In this document: piece after piece, positions 11,520-23,570 of the stretch | Layout of the letters: every line of letters begins with the position of its first letter | How positions within the stretch are numbered: the first letter of the stretch is position 1 | Assembly: GCA_029204225.1 (NCBI GenBank) | Contig: CM055110.1 | Coordinates: 36,578,035-36,642,034, forward strand | Reading direction: 5' to 3' | Length of the DNA: 64,000 nt | Origin: Diphasiastrum complanatum | Lineage: Eukaryota > Streptophyta > Lycopodiopsida > Lycopodiales > Lycopodiaceae | Translations under genes and position numbers: made by a program | Notes under the pieces: generated by a model | Database searches by the model: none | What the model was told of the DNA's origin: nothing | What the model saw: only the letters and a program-made list of their open reading frames with translations

Positions 11520-13335
11520 TCTGGATCCGTGAATGCCTTGATCTTCAGACTAAGCAATGTAGAAAACTTGTTGTGTGCATTAACACTTAATGCCTTTGTG
11601 AATATATCTGCAACCAGTCCTACGTTCTACAGTACGTTAAGCTTACCTCCTTGTTGAGAACCTTGCCCCTGATGTAGTGATATATATCTACAACCATGTC
11701 CTACGTTCTACAGTACGTTAAGCTTACTTCCTTGTTGAGAACCTTGCCCCTGACGTAGTGATATCTAATTTCAATGTGCTCACTTTTAGAGTGAAATCTA
11801 GAGTTGGCCGACAAGGCAATAGCACTCTAATTATCATAGAATAAAATTGCCAGGTTGTACTGATACAAACTAATGTCTGACAATAAATTTCTCAACCAAA
11901 ACACTTCTTTAATAGGGTGAGAAACAACAATGTATTCCGCTTATGTAGAAGAAAGAGCGATAGAGGTTTGCTTACGACTATTCCATGAGATAGGACCGCC
12001 GTTGAAGAAGAATGTAAATCCAGATGTGGACTTATAATTGTCTACATCTCCTCCCCAACTTGCATCAAAATATCCACTAAGTTGATGAAGATTGTCGTTG
12101 CTGACTTCTCCATAGCGGATGCACTGGTCCATGGTAGCTCATATATACCTCATGACTCTTATGAGAGCCTTTCAATGGGTATTGCTAGAATTAGCCATAT
12201 ATTGGCCTAGTGAGCTTACTGCAAAAGAGATGTTGGACCATTGCGTACATGAGAGATCCAAGTATCGATCGATAAGAATACTCTCTCATCTGCTCCTCTT
12301 CCTGCTTGGTCTACGGACATTGGTCCTTTGACAAATGTAGGCCTGAATCCATCGGTGAGTGAGCTAACTTACAATTCATTAGATTGTATCTATTAAGAAT
12401 ATTGTGAAAATACCCTTGTTGAGTGATATAGATCAGTCGTCTCGCTCTGTCTCTGTGGATCTGAATGCCCAGACAAAAGTGAGCTTCATCCAAATTAGTC
12501 ATGTCGAACTCAAAAAATAGCATATGCTTAGAATCCCTAACCAAATTGGTATTGTTGCTGAAAAGCAATGTATCATCCACGTATAGGGTGATGATAATGA
12601 AGGATTGCTGCACTGACTTGGAATAGACGTTGCAATCAACAGTGCTTAGTTTGAAACCTTGTTCAATGAGGAATGTGTTGATCCTCTGAAACCAAGCTCT
12701 GGCAGACTGTTTCAAGCCATAGAGTGCCTTATGGAGCCTTACAGACATGATTTCATACCTTCCAAAACGTATCCTTTGGGCTAGATCATGTAGATGTCTT
12801 CTTGAATAACTCCATTCAGATAAGCTGTTTGTACATCAAGTTGATGCACTTCAAAGTCGGCAGCTGCAACATATGATAGGAGGGTTCGGATCGACGAATG
12901 CTTGACTACCGGACTGAAAGTCTCACTGTAGTCGACGTTGGGAATCTGAGTGAATCCTCATGCTACCAGTCTTGCCTTCCTTCGATCAATTGTTCCATTT
13001 GCATTGTACTTTATCTTGAAGATTCATTTTCAATCAATGATGTTGCAACCAATGGGAACTTCGACTAGTGACCATGTCTGGTTCTGGGTCAGAGAAGAAT
13101 ACTCTCTGTCCATAGCTTCTCTCCAGAGATCAGAGTCTGGTTGGCTGAGTGCCTCTTTGACAGTTGTCAATTCCTATATCAAGAGATATGCAGACTCAGG
13201 AGTATACCTTGTGGGTTGTGTGTGCACTCGGCTTGATTTTCTTGGAGGAATCGACTGATGAACCACTCCTGGAACTTGTTGCTGGGTAGCAGCAACATCT
13301 TCATCTGGAGATCAGCCTCCTTTTCCTAGGTATCC
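11520..13335 (-). pseudogene. Copia-B1 RT and RNase H
   Basis: Minus-strand RT starts near 13200 with a block like SDLWREAMDREYSSLTQNQT and continues through HQLDVQTAYLNG (motif A Asp), LYGLKQSARAWF and LYVDDTLLF (catalytic YVDD). It then reaches GIQIHRDRARRLIYITQQGY. RNase H follows with GYFDASWGGDVDNYKSTSGF and ISWNSRKQTSIALSST. Several stops and frameshifts interrupt it, for example at 12309-12311, and an 80 bp tandem duplication lies in the RNase H C-terminal part. Everything upstream of RT is lost; a gypsy fragment follows at 13370. Confidence 0.88.
11608..11764 (-). repeat. 80 bp tandem duplication in B1 RNase H
   Basis: Two head-to-tail copies (11608-11687 and 11688-11764) share gtcctacgttctacagtacg and ttgttgagaaccttgcccct, with few differences. 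Confidence 0.9.
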
Positions 13336-13369
13336 TCCTCTTCTGATTTGCCTCTCCACCTGACTAAAA

Positions 13370-13861
13370 ATTCTCAAAGCACTCTACTCCTTAGAGTCCT
13401 CTACCGGCTATTAACAATCGCCTTAGGCATCAGGTGGTCCACTCATGGACCCATCACGAAGAAGTTCCACTAGATCTTCCACAGAGACCAGAGTCTCCCC
13501 AACCCCCAACGAGGGTTTCAACTTACTAATGTGGAAAACAGGATGAATTTGCACACTTAATAGTTTTCAAGCCCCTAGAGTGACTAGGGACTCTCAAAAA
13601 CACCAAGTCGTTGATCATGAATACCTTGTGCTTTTGAGATAAATCAGCATAGTGCCTTGCCCTCTACTGGGCACTTCTTATGCTATCTTTAGCCAGTTGT
13701 AACATTTCTTGCATATCCACAAGGAAATCAGCTGTGGCTTGCACCCGTAGGTTTTTCATGCCAACACTAATTGGTGATCGAGGTTGAAAACCATACATGA
13801 GCATGAAAGGGCTGAATCCGGTGGGTGAATGTTTTGCACTATTATATGCAAATTCCACCAA
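13370..13861 (-). pseudogene. Gypsy integrase C-terminal fragment
   Basis: Minus strand: LVEFAYNSAKHSPTGFSPF then LMYGFQPRSP, DMQEMLQLAKDSIRSAQ, and in further frames an HPVFHISKLKPSLG block. This is the end of a gypsy integrase core and its C-terminal module, the same family as 56330-56750 on the plus strand. The chromodomain end is eroded by stops. Confidence 0.85.
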
Positions 13862-13869
13862 TGGAAGGT

Positions 13870-14090
13870 ACTATTCCCAATAAAACTACTGATGGCCACT
13901 TTTGATAGAGATATACCAACGGATGCCCCTTGGTATATTCCTCAGAAATGGCATGTCGCCAATAGCTTGTTTGGGAGGGATATACCGAGGGCCCTTGGTA
14001 TATCCCTCGGTATACCCATGCTATAAACAACGCAAAAACGAGGTGAGGATCTCATTCCGAGGTATACCTCAAGGTGTATACCGAGGGTTG
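13870..14090. repeat. Palindrome-rich GGTATAYCC cluster
   Basis: Short copies of gatatacc, ggtatatc, ctcggtatacc and their complements recur about eight times in 200 bp, giving potential hairpins such as gatatacc-gagggccctt-ggtatatc. It lies between the gypsy fragment and the B2 LTR remnant and belongs to neither family as seen elsewhere. Confidence 0.6.
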
Positions 14091-14158
14091 CAGTCTTTTT
14101 CAAAAAAAAATTCTTCATAAAAGCCTCGATAATAGGGTCAAAAATCCTCCAGAATGTT

Positions 14159-14575
14159 GTAGTGACAGTGTCGCAAAATCTCATTTCTTGAATATTGGGA
14201 AAGCCGCACACTTTGCCAAAATCATTTCCTTAACATTTGAGGCACTTTGAAAAATGCAAAAAATGTGACACTGCATTTTTACTCGCAATTCCTGACAGGC
14301 AAAAAAGACGAAAAACGCGACACTATATTTTTATTTGCATTTCTTGACAGTGTCGCTTTAAGAGAAAATTGACTGTAGCAAAAAGACGATAGTGTCGGGT
14401 TTTGTAGTGAGAGAAAATTCTCGACACTATTGTCAAACTCCGTGTATTTTTGCAAACTAAGTAAAAAACACTTGTAATTATGCAAACTGTGTAAAACACA
14501 AGAAAATCCACAAAATTGGATAAACAGTTGGATGAAGATTAAAAATCGATTAGTAGGAAGGAGAATAATCCAACA
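14159..14575 (-). repeat. Copia-B2 3' LTR fragment
   Basis: Matches the right third of the B4 LTR (42848-43268), including two units of the 52 bp LTR repeat. Ends ccaaca at 14575 against a purine tract. The outer two thirds are missing. Confidence 0.85.
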
Positions 14576-14581
14576 CTCTTC

Positions 14582-17425
14582 TTAATCTGACTCCATGAAT
14601 GCCTCGACCTTTAAAGTTAGTTCTGCACAAAACCATTTGTGTGCATTCAAGCTTAATGCTTTAGTAAAAAAATCCGTTGTCATATCTTGCGTTCGACAAT
14701 ACTGCAATCTGACCTCTTTGTCGAGAACTTTGCTTCTGACATAGTGATACTTCAGTTCAATGTGCTTACTCCTAGAATGAAATCTAGGGTTGGCTGATAA
14801 GGCAACGACACTTTGATTATTATAAAATAAAAATGTCGGAGCATACTGATTCAGACTGATATCTGAAAGTAAGTCTCTCAATCAAATTGTTTTCTTTGTA
14901 ACTTGTGAGGCTGCGATATACTCTGATTCCGTAGAAGATAGAGCTACCGAAGATTGCTTGCAACTATTCCAGGAAATCGGACCATTGTTGAGAAAGAATG
15001 TAAATCTGGAAGTGGATTTACGAGTGTCTATAACTCTTGCCCAACTTGCATCTGTAAAACCAATGACTAAATTGAGTTTGTCGTTGTTAACTGCTCCATG
15101 TAGCTCAAAGATATCTCATGACTTTGATAAGAGTCTTTCAATGTGTTACACCAGGGTTGGTCATATACTAACTTAGAGAGCTGACTACAAAAGCTATGTC
15201 TGGCCTGGTACAGATCATTGCGTACATAAGAGATCCTATAATAGAATGATAAGGATACTCACGCATCTGCTCCTTCTCTTGAATTGTTTGACGACACTAG
15301 TCCTTGGACAATTTGAGACCTGGTTCCATTGGTGAGAGAGCTAACTTGCAATTAAAGAGATTATATATGACTAACATATTGTAGATGTACCTCTATTGAG
15401 TAATGTAGATCAACTTTTGATTTCTGTCTTTGTGGATTCGAATACCAAGGCGGAAATGAGCTTCCAGATCGGTCATGTCGAATTTAGAAGATAGCATTGT
15501 CTTGTCTTTTTTTATCAAATCGATACTAGTGCTGAAGAGCAATGTGTTGTCCACATACAAAGTGATAATGATAAAAGATTGTTGCACTGTCTTGAAGTAA
15601 ACATTGGAATCTGAAGAGCTAGGTGTGTAGCCGTGATCAACAAGGAAAGTATTGATCCTTTGAGACTATGCTCTACTCTTTATCCATAACTTCTTTCCAA
15701 AGATTAGAATCTGGCTGATTGAGAGGCTTTTCGACAGTCGTTGGCTCGTGAACAAGGTAGGCTGCAGACTCATTGATATACCTGATAGGTGGTCTGCTAG
15801 CTCTTGATGATCTTCTGGGAGATAGAAAAAGTTAATCATTTTCATCATATTGTAGTTGTTAAGCTGTAACATCATCATATTCTGATTCATCGTTGATATG
15901 TTGTTCATCGAGAGTAGATGAGCTTGGACCTTCAATGGGAATAGTCGACTGAGGAACAAGAAAGTTCAATATGTCAGAAGAATTTGACAAGTCAACTACA
16001 TGGGCACTGCCTTTTCCTTTGAGGTCGATAAACTGATCTTCAATGAAGATGACATCCTGGCTAGTGAATATCTTTGACTCGATGGAATCGAACATCTTGT
16101 AGGCTTGATCTGAAGTAGTGTAGCTAATGAAAATACATTTGATACTCTAGAAGTTGAGCTTCTTCCTGAGATCGTGAGGGATCTACACATAAATAGTACA
16201 TCCAAAAACTTGTAAGTTTGATAGAGGTTTGGTACCTGTCCAAACTTCGAATGTGTTTTGTCAAAGAGACCTTTAGTAGGACATATGTTCTAAATATAGG
16301 TTTATGTTGAAACAACTTCAATCCAGAATGACTTCCGAAGTGTCGCATGTGAACATGCACTTTGCCGATTTGACTAAGATTCGATTCTTTCTCTCAGCAA
16401 GACCATTTGACCGAGACGAATAGGAGATAATTTATTGTTGTTCAATGTTGTTGTTAACTTTTTGAATTTCGTGGAGATGTATTCTCTCCCGTTATCTGAC
16501 CTCAGCGCTATGATTCGTTTGCTAGTTTGGATTTTTGCATGCTCTTTGAATTGTCTAAACTTGATGAAAGCCTCTGATTTCTATTTAATAAAATAAAGAG
16601 TTGTTCTTTTGAAGAATTCGTCAATAAAGGTAGTGAAATACTTTGCATCTAACAATGAAGGAATTTGCATAGGTCCACATATATCTGTATGAACAACATC
16701 TAAAAGACCTTTTGCTGCATGCCTATGACGTGATCTAAAAGGAATTCTAGTTTGCTTTTCAAGGATGCAGCTATGATAGATAGGGAGATCGACTTTACCA
16801 GAAGGATAGTCGAGATCAAGAGCCATGGATTGTCTGGACATGTTCGAAATGGATGCATAATTCAAGTGTCCTAAGCGATGATGCCATAGTAATGCTTTAT
16901 TGACAAGAATAGAGATTTTCAAAGCTTGACTAGAATCAGAATAACAATGTGCCAATCTAAATAAGTATCCATGCTTATTGCCAAGTGCAAGGATCTTATT
17001 ACTCCTATTGATAATTCTGCATTGATCAGACTTAAACTCCACCTTATGACCTAAATCCGTAACTCTACTTATTGATAACAGTTTTGTAGAGAGTTTAGAA
17101 ACATACAATACTTTTGATAGTAGTTTGAATTGATCATGCTGGAATCTTAATCTAACAGTACCTTCACCTTCGATAGTGTGAGTACTATCGTCACAAATAT
17201 GAACATATTTTTTTGTGCTGTAAGGCGTATAGGATTGGAAAATCTCATGATGATTGGTCATATGTTGAGTAGCTCCAGAATCCAGAAGCCACGAATCATC
17301 CGAATTTGCGTATTTGTTTTTGACTATAAAAGCCCTTCGTCGATTTCAACTTCTGGAGATGCTGTAACTGTATTTGCTTGTTGTTCAGGTTGTTTGGCTG
17401 TATTCTTCACTTTAAGAGTTTGACA
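14582..17425 (-). pseudogene. Copia-B2 protease to RNase H
   Basis: Minus-strand order: degenerate protease near 17300; GAG-pre-integrase (LWHHRLGHLNYASISN); integrase (HTDICGPM, TTFIDEFFKRTTLYF); acidic linker; RT; RNase H (HSRSKHIELKYHYVR). Near 15670 the RT jumps from NLWKEVMDKE straight to SQRINTFL, so about 400-450 bp including motif A are missing compared with B1. The catalytic box reads LYVDNTLLF, with the second Asp changed to Asn. There are several stops and frameshifts. Confidence 0.85.
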
Positions 17426-17726
17426 ATCCTGGATCTCATGGTTATTGCGTTTGCAATACCTACAAAACATCTTCTTCTTCTACAAATGTGGATTTGATGA
17501 TTGTTCTTGACTTTGAGTCTGTTTCTGATTCAATGCAGCCTTCTTGGAGTTTTTCTGCTTCTGTTGTTTCGAGCCCTTGTTGACATATAGGGCATGAGAT
17601 GAAGGGGTAGACAAAGTGTCTTGACTCTTCGATTACCTTCTTGTAGCAACAGTGATAACTCAGGTAAGAGTTAAATTTGAGTGTGTCATGATAATCATCA
17701 CCCAGTTCCCACATGTAGAGGGTAGG

Positions 17727-18946
17727 TGTTGTAAAGCTATCTTCATAAGCTTTACTTTCGGCGCCACTAGCACCAGCATTGTCCCCGGCGCCAGCAGTGC
17801 CCGTGTTGCTCCCAGCACCACTGTGACCAGAATCCAGCCGACGTCAAGTTCCTATGGCTGAAAATCTTTGATCGGTTCTAGTGAAGTCCAGAGAGCTCAG
17901 ATCGATGTGCAATCACCTCACACGATCTAGGCATGATTAAAGAAATCCTAGGGATCAATAGAATCTAGAGAGATAAAATGACTTTCTAGAAAGAGAAAAT
18001 CTTAGAGAGAGAAAAACGTGCTTTACCAGCCTGGGTAGAGTGCTTGGTATGAGGGGGGGGGGTGCCGAATCCCACCAATACTATAGGGGAGTGCCGGTTG
18101 TGACTCACGGCGAGCTCCAACCAAGTCTCAGTCTCCCTTGCTGGAATGTTGTCATGGCTCTTGCCTTGGCATGCTAGTGCCCCAGAGACTAGGGTTGGTC
18201 ACACACTTGAAATGTAACCTTCTTAGATTTATCAATAAAGTGGGATTTCTCTCAAACTGACTCTAATTACCTTCAGGGTTTCAGTGTTCGGTAAAAGCGC
18301 CAGTTGTAAGGCCGTTTCAAAATTTTTAAGTTGGCACATAGCTGAGGGTTGTATCTCGGGACGCCAATGGTATGCCGTCGGGACCATTCGGTCCGTTGAG
18401 CCAATGGTATGCTGTCAGGACCATTTGGTCCAGGAACTAGTTGTCTCCATATCTGTCGCGGCTTGTGGTTTTGAGTGTTCCTTGCATGAACGTGAATGAA
18501 TTGAGCTCTTGGGGAACAGGCTCTTACCTGTCGGCTGAGTTGGATGGCTTGCCTGGGTGGAAGTTACCTGTTTATGGCTGTCCAGTCTGGCGTGGCACCA
18601 GGTTGGCTTCCAACACTCGTGACGAAGCTTTCAGTTGGTTAAGTCTGATGTAAGTTAGACCGCTTGCTTGGAATGGATGTTACTCATTTGTAATGAAGCT
18701 GCGAGTTGGTTAAGTTTGATGTATGTCGGACGGCTTGCTTGGAGGGAAGTCACTCACATCGGGACCCCTTATTTGGCATGGCACCAGAATGGATCTCAAT
18801 GTTGGTTTTCGGAACTTCAAGTTGGTTAAGTCTGATTATTGTTGGCGAGTTGGCTGCTTGTATGTCAAGTGGGTTTGGATGGCAAGAGTTGAAGGCTGGA
18901 AAGCTAAGTCATGGTTCCCGGCTCCCTTTGGGATGCCTGCGCTACA
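17727..18946 (+). repeat. Element F 5' LTR
   Basis: Aligns with 20510-21748. Contains a GC-rich patch of short ggcgcc/cagcagtgcc repeats (17755-17830) that is longer in the 3' copy. ORFs across 18440-19131 run through LTR sequence and are not genes. Confidence 0.9.
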
Positions 18947-18960
18947 TGTGGTATCAGAGT
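18947..18960 (+). other. Element F primer-binding site
   Basis: TGTGGTATCAGAGT immediately after the LTR end, Copia-type initiator-Met site. Confidence 0.85.
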
Positions 18961-20494
18961 CGGTTGGCTGGTCAGCTATGCGAATCTCACAAAAATGGCC
19001 ACGGTTTAGGGTTCATCAAGACAAATGTTGTGCAAGGTGCTACCCACAGTGTAAGCACGGGTGTGTCCACGGTCGGGGTGGTCGACAGAACGGGGGACTT
19101 GATGAGTCAAGCTACTGCTCTTGAGGTGTAAGCACTCACCTTTGGAACTGAAATTCACTGAGCATGGGTGATATCCAGTATCAGTTGGGTTTTTCCTCAA
19201 AGGGGAAAGATTAGGATCCTCTTCAGAGATTGGCAACAAGTTGGATCGAGCCACAATCCTAGCAGATGGGAAGCAAAGTGTTGGAAAGGCTTTTTGTCCA
19301 AAGAACTCTACTCTAAGTCCGGTCAGTTGATATTATAAGCAAGAGGGGAACTACACACACCTCTCTCTTGGGCCAAGTTTTGAATGAAAGTTGATCAAAA
19401 TGGAGGCAAATTCAAGGTGACCTAGCCATACTCACACGAGGAGACTGACGAACTTTGGACCTAATAAGTTGACAAGTTTTTGTTGTGGAAAGGAAAGCTT
19501 GTTATAGGCTTTCTCTGGACCAGCAACGATGAGGAAACATATGAGTACACTGGCTTGTGTTACGTGTAAGGCAGCTGATCAATGAAGGAACTGTGAAAGT
19601 TGAGCCTTGCATGAGAGACTTGGTATTTTGAACGGATGCTAAGGGACAGTTCGCGTTGAGATCGGACTAGTGCAAACTCTGGGTGCATGTGTCTGATTCA
19701 AAGAGAGCTACTTGAAGCCAAGCTCGATGTACACTTCTTGTTTTGACTGTGAGGCAACTGACCAGTGATGGAATTGTGAAAGTCAAGTTTTGCGCAATAG
19801 ACATGGTGCTTCAAACAAACGCAAAGAGATAGTTCGTATGTGGATCAAACTGGTGCGACCCTTGGCTTTCCATGAGGTCAATGGTTACATTTGGGCTGAT
19901 TCAAAGAGCTACTTCAAGCTAAGTGAGAGGTGCATTGCAGAGTACTCAATCTTTGCCTACCTTAAAGAGCCAAGAAGGAAATGTATCAAGATCAGGCTAG
20001 GACAAGGAGAGAAATCAAGGTACAGAAGCAACAAGGCATGGAGTGGACCATAAAGTGGGCAATCAAATGATAAATCTTTTGGCTCAGGGAGCCTTGATAC
20101 CTATGCAAAACTGATCAAATCTGGAGCTCAGGGAGCTCAACACAAAGTGCATCAAGGACAAATCAGGAGCTCAAAGGAGTTTCAAAGTCAAAAAGACAGA
20201 AGCGACAGGGGCGAACATTACACAGAAAGACCTTTGTCACCAGTTAATAAGGTTCTTGGGTTTTACGTAAGCGATATATAACCTACGCTTTTCCCAAACA
20301 GAGAGATATTTTCAAGCTATGTAATTTTTCAATACAAAGGGCTGAGCCTCCGACTTGTGGTGTGCCAGCTTCAATGGTAATAAAAAGTGGCCATTAAATT
20401 GAGTACTGTGCCAAGTAGCTTAAATGTATATATTTATTTTAATTGGGAGACACCTTTACTTTAATCTGACATCTGATGAGGACATCAGATTTTA
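18961..20494 (+). other. Element F interior, no recognised coding
   Basis: No gag knuckle, protease DSG, integrase or RT box in any frame that I can read. Contains a loose internal repeat (ctgatcaatgaaggaactgtgaaag near 19572 and gaccagtgatggaattgtgaaag near 19750) and A-rich gagctcaggg repeats near 20080-20170. Confidence 0.65.
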
Positions 20495-20509
20495 TAAAGG
20501 TGGGGTGGA
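20495..20509 (+). other. Element F polypurine tract
   Basis: Purine-rich ataaaggtggggtgga directly before the 3' LTR. Confidence 0.7.
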
Positions 20510-21748
20510 TGTTGTAAAGCTATCTTCATAAGCTTTATTTCCGGTGCCACTGGCGCCAGCATTGTCCCCGGCGCCAGTAGCGCCCCTGCTGCTCCCGACT
20601 TTAACGACGCCGGCTCCACTCCCAACGCCACTGTGACCAGAATCCAACTGGCGCCAAGTTCCTATGGCTGAAAATCTTTGATCGGTTCTTGTGAAGTCCA
20701 GAGAGCTCAGATCGATGTGCAATCACCTCACACGATCTAGGCATGATTAAAGGAAACCTGAGGATCAATAAAATCTAGAGAGAGAAAATGACTTTCTAGA
20801 AAGAGAAAATCCTAGAGAGAGAAAAACGTGCTTTACCAGCTTGGGTAGAGTGCTTGGTATGAGGGGGGGTGCCGAATCCCACCAATACTATAGGGGAGTG
20901 CGGGTTGCGACTCAAGACGAGCTCCAACCAAGTCTCAGCCTCCCTTGCTGGAATATTGTCATGGCTCTCGCCTTGGCATGCTAGCACCCCAGAGACTAGG
21001 GTCGGTCACACACTTGAAATGTAACCTTCTCAGATTTATCAATAAAGTGGGATTTTTCTCAAGCTGAGTCTGATTACCTTCTGGGTTTCAGTGTTCGGTA
21101 AAAACGCCAGTTGTAAGGCCGTTTCAAAATTTTTAAGTTGGCACATAGCTGAGGGTCGTATCCTGGGACGCCAACGGTATGCCGTCGAGACCATTTGGTC
21201 CGCGGTGCCAACGATATGCTGTCGAGACCATTTGGTCCAGGAACTGGTTGTCTCCATATCTGTCGCGGCTTGTGGTTCTGAGTGTTCCTTGCATGAACGT
21301 GAATGGGTTAAGCTCTTGGGAAATGGGCTCTAACATGTCGGCTGAGTTGGATGGCTTGCTTGGGTGGAAGTTACCTGTTTATGGCTGTCCAATCTAGCGT
21401 GGTGCCAGGTTGGCTTCCAGTGCTCGTGACAAAGCTTTCAGTTGGTTAAGTCTAATGTAAGTCAGATCGCTTGCTTGGAATGGATGTTACTTGTTTGTAA
21501 TGAAGCTTCGAGCTGGTTTGATGTATGTCGGGCGGCTTGCTTGGAGGGAAGTCACCCACATCGGGACCCCAGATCTGGCATGGCGCCAGGTTGGATCTCA
21601 ATGTTGGTTTTCGGAACTTCAAGCTGGTTAAGTCTGATCGTTGTTGGCGAGTTGGCTGCTTGTATGTCAAGTGGGCTTGGATGGCAAGAGTTGAAGGCTG
21701 GGAAGCTAAGTCATGGTTCCCGGCTCCCTTTAAAATGCCTGCGCTACA
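20510..21748 (+). repeat. Element F 3' LTR
   Basis: Partner of 17727-18946 with an extra ~20 bp in the GC-rich patch. LTR divergence is several percent by eye. Confidence 0.9.
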
Positions 21749-21889
21749 GCAGGCTTGAAAGCAATATCATTATTGCATCTTGATCGTCTATGACTGATCC
21801 GACAGTGGCCATCTATTGCAAGAGATTCTTAAATTGGTCAATGTGACTCTAAAGAGAATCATCATTTGACATCTTAAGTATGAAGAATT

Positions 21890-22544
21890 TGTGAAAAATA
21901 CAGATCCTAAGTGGATCTAAACTCCAAGATCATTGGCTTGAATGCTTGCACTCCAAACTACATAAGCTAGGAATTGGCAACACATTCTATGCTACCTAGA
22001 ATGCAAAGAACTTGATCAAAAAGCATTTATCACAAATGGAAACTTCCATAAACATCAAGTGCGGCCCAAAATAGCATTATATAGTCCATAATACATCAGC
22101 CTACCACTTTTGGAAAGCACCTAAGATCATACACAATAGCTTGAAGACAATACACACAACAATGCTCTCAATGGAGGAAGAAACAATGACAATGATCTAT
22201 TGATCTCAATGAAGCATACAAAAGGTTTCTCCAACCTGTTCTCCATGACTTCCCTACTATTTATGGATGAGGAAGATGACTCTCTCTCCTCTCTCTAGAA
22301 GGTACTTGACCCTAGATATTCCCTATATAGGAAAAATAGCTAAAAATGGCTTATATGACCAAAATACATCAAAATGGTCTCATTTTGAAGGGTATGAAGT
22401 TTGACACTTCATCATACTGAAAAAATACAGTAAATAAAAACATTGTGGCCTGGTTCACACGTGTGAAACTCCAGAACCAAAACTATTTACAATTTTAGCC
22501 AATTTAGGCCTCAAACTAGCTAGGAAATGTTGACAATTTTCACA
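21890..22544 (-). repeat. Solo LTR, 655 bp, TSD GAATT
   Basis: Starts TGTGAAAA and ends TTTTCACA, flanked by perfect 5 bp duplications gaatt at 21885-21889 and 22545-22549. It has no interior and no partner nearby. Removing it restores continuous alignment to B4 gag, so boundaries are firm. A TATA-like cctatatagg near 22322 favours minus orientation. It would arise by LTR-LTR recombination. Confidence 0.85.
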
Positions 22545-22665
22545 GAATTTCCTTCGAAGATGTAACTTAGTAGTTACATCTCTCACATCATATAGTGATC
22601 TCAGGATGTTCCAAACTTCTTTCAAAGTTTTAGTTTCAGCTATGTGGCCAATTTCAGAACTATCG

Positions 22666-23570
22666 TTGACTGGTTGCCACTGCAGATGATGTGGGCTGGT
22701 TGTGGATAGCCTCTTCTTTCTAAAAGCAACCACTAATGGCTTGTAGAAGTGTGCTAGAACTACGATGGCAAGAAATGTGGCTACATGGAAGATCATCTGC
22801 CTAGAACGCTGTCTGCATAGAAGAATGGTGAGAAGAAATGCATCAAGATGTAATGGATGGTTCACTGTCCTTGAAAATGCAATCTTTGTTGTAGGAAAAC
22901 AGCCTTCAAATGTATGTCTACTGACTAATGATTTAGGGCTATCTCTAGCTTTGTGTGGAAGAAGAATATGTTGGATGCTTTGCATGTATGCATTGTGGCT
23001 GCCTACAAAGCTGGAGTGGCTCAAATCAGCCCTAACCGACTTAAGAGAAAATCAGCTTGTCGAATGACTAAGTTCAAACAACCCATTAAAGTTTGATAGT
23101 TGAAGGTCAATTATTATAATTGGCCATTCAAATGTGCCCTCATGAATCTGTCTTCACAAAACAACAAAAGGTTGTTTTAAAGTTTAGGGTTTAGGGATGC
23201 CTTAGATAGTTTAGTAGCTTGGATATTCACTTAGACAATGACTTAGATACTCGACAAACATAGTGGTTTAGACACTGCCTTAGATACTTGACCTATCTAA
23301 TAGCTTAAACAATTGACCTTTGATAGCCCATTGGAAGTGTCAATTCTTGTAGTTAGGACATGATTCAAATGTGGTCTTTATAGTACAAGACAACTGTAAT
23401 AGTGCATGTTGATAGTTGCCCTTTATTCATAAATTTAGTCCCTAGAGAGCAAAGGATAGGCAATGTACAGAGCCGTAGTGCCATGAAAATAGATTTGATA
23501 TTCATAGCACTAAATATAGCTCAAAACCATACTAAGCACTGCAGTAAAAATTAAGGTTTATGCTTTAGCA
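22666..23570. other. Unassigned interval
   Basis: Open on the minus strand to about 23024 as an extension of B2 gag and on the plus strand at 22765-23067 (about 100 codons), neither with motifs I recognise. From 23180 to 23320 a degenerate cttagatactYgac motif recurs. A two-unit tttaggg near 23185 is too short to be telomeric. Confidence 0.4.

Larger units (their letters stand above)
17727..21748 (+). mobile_element. Element F: LTR retrotransposon without pol (LARD-like)
   Basis: A 4.0 kb element. Long LTRs (1220 and 1239 bp, TGTTGTAAAGC...GCGCTACA) surround a 1.56 kb interior with no recognisable gag or pol. Primer site TGGTATCAGAG at 18949-18959 and purine tract at 20495-20509 give plus orientation. 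Flanks gtagg (17722-17726) and gcagg (21749-21753) are a near-perfect 5 bp duplication. Size and layout fit a large retrotransposon derivative (LARD), which depends on enzymes made elsewhere. It is inserted in Copia-B2 gag. Confidence 0.88.
17430..22665 (-). pseudogene. Copia-B2 gag, split by two insertions
   Basis: Three pieces align in order with the B4 gag at 34940-35500. They are 17430-17726 (zinc-knuckle end, frameshifted), 21749-21889, and 22545-22665 (KTLKEVWNILRSLYDVRDVTT). Element F sits in the first gap and a solo LTR in the second. Rejoining points coincide with target-site duplications, so the split is due to insertion. The gag N-terminus is lost beyond 22665. Confidence 0.85.

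Noticed and set aside
18440-19131. 130-140 codon ORFs
   Set aside because: They run across the element F LTR and primer site and similar ORFs occur in the other LTR copy.
23180-23200. tttagggtttaggg
   Set aside because: Two units only; not an interstitial telomere array.
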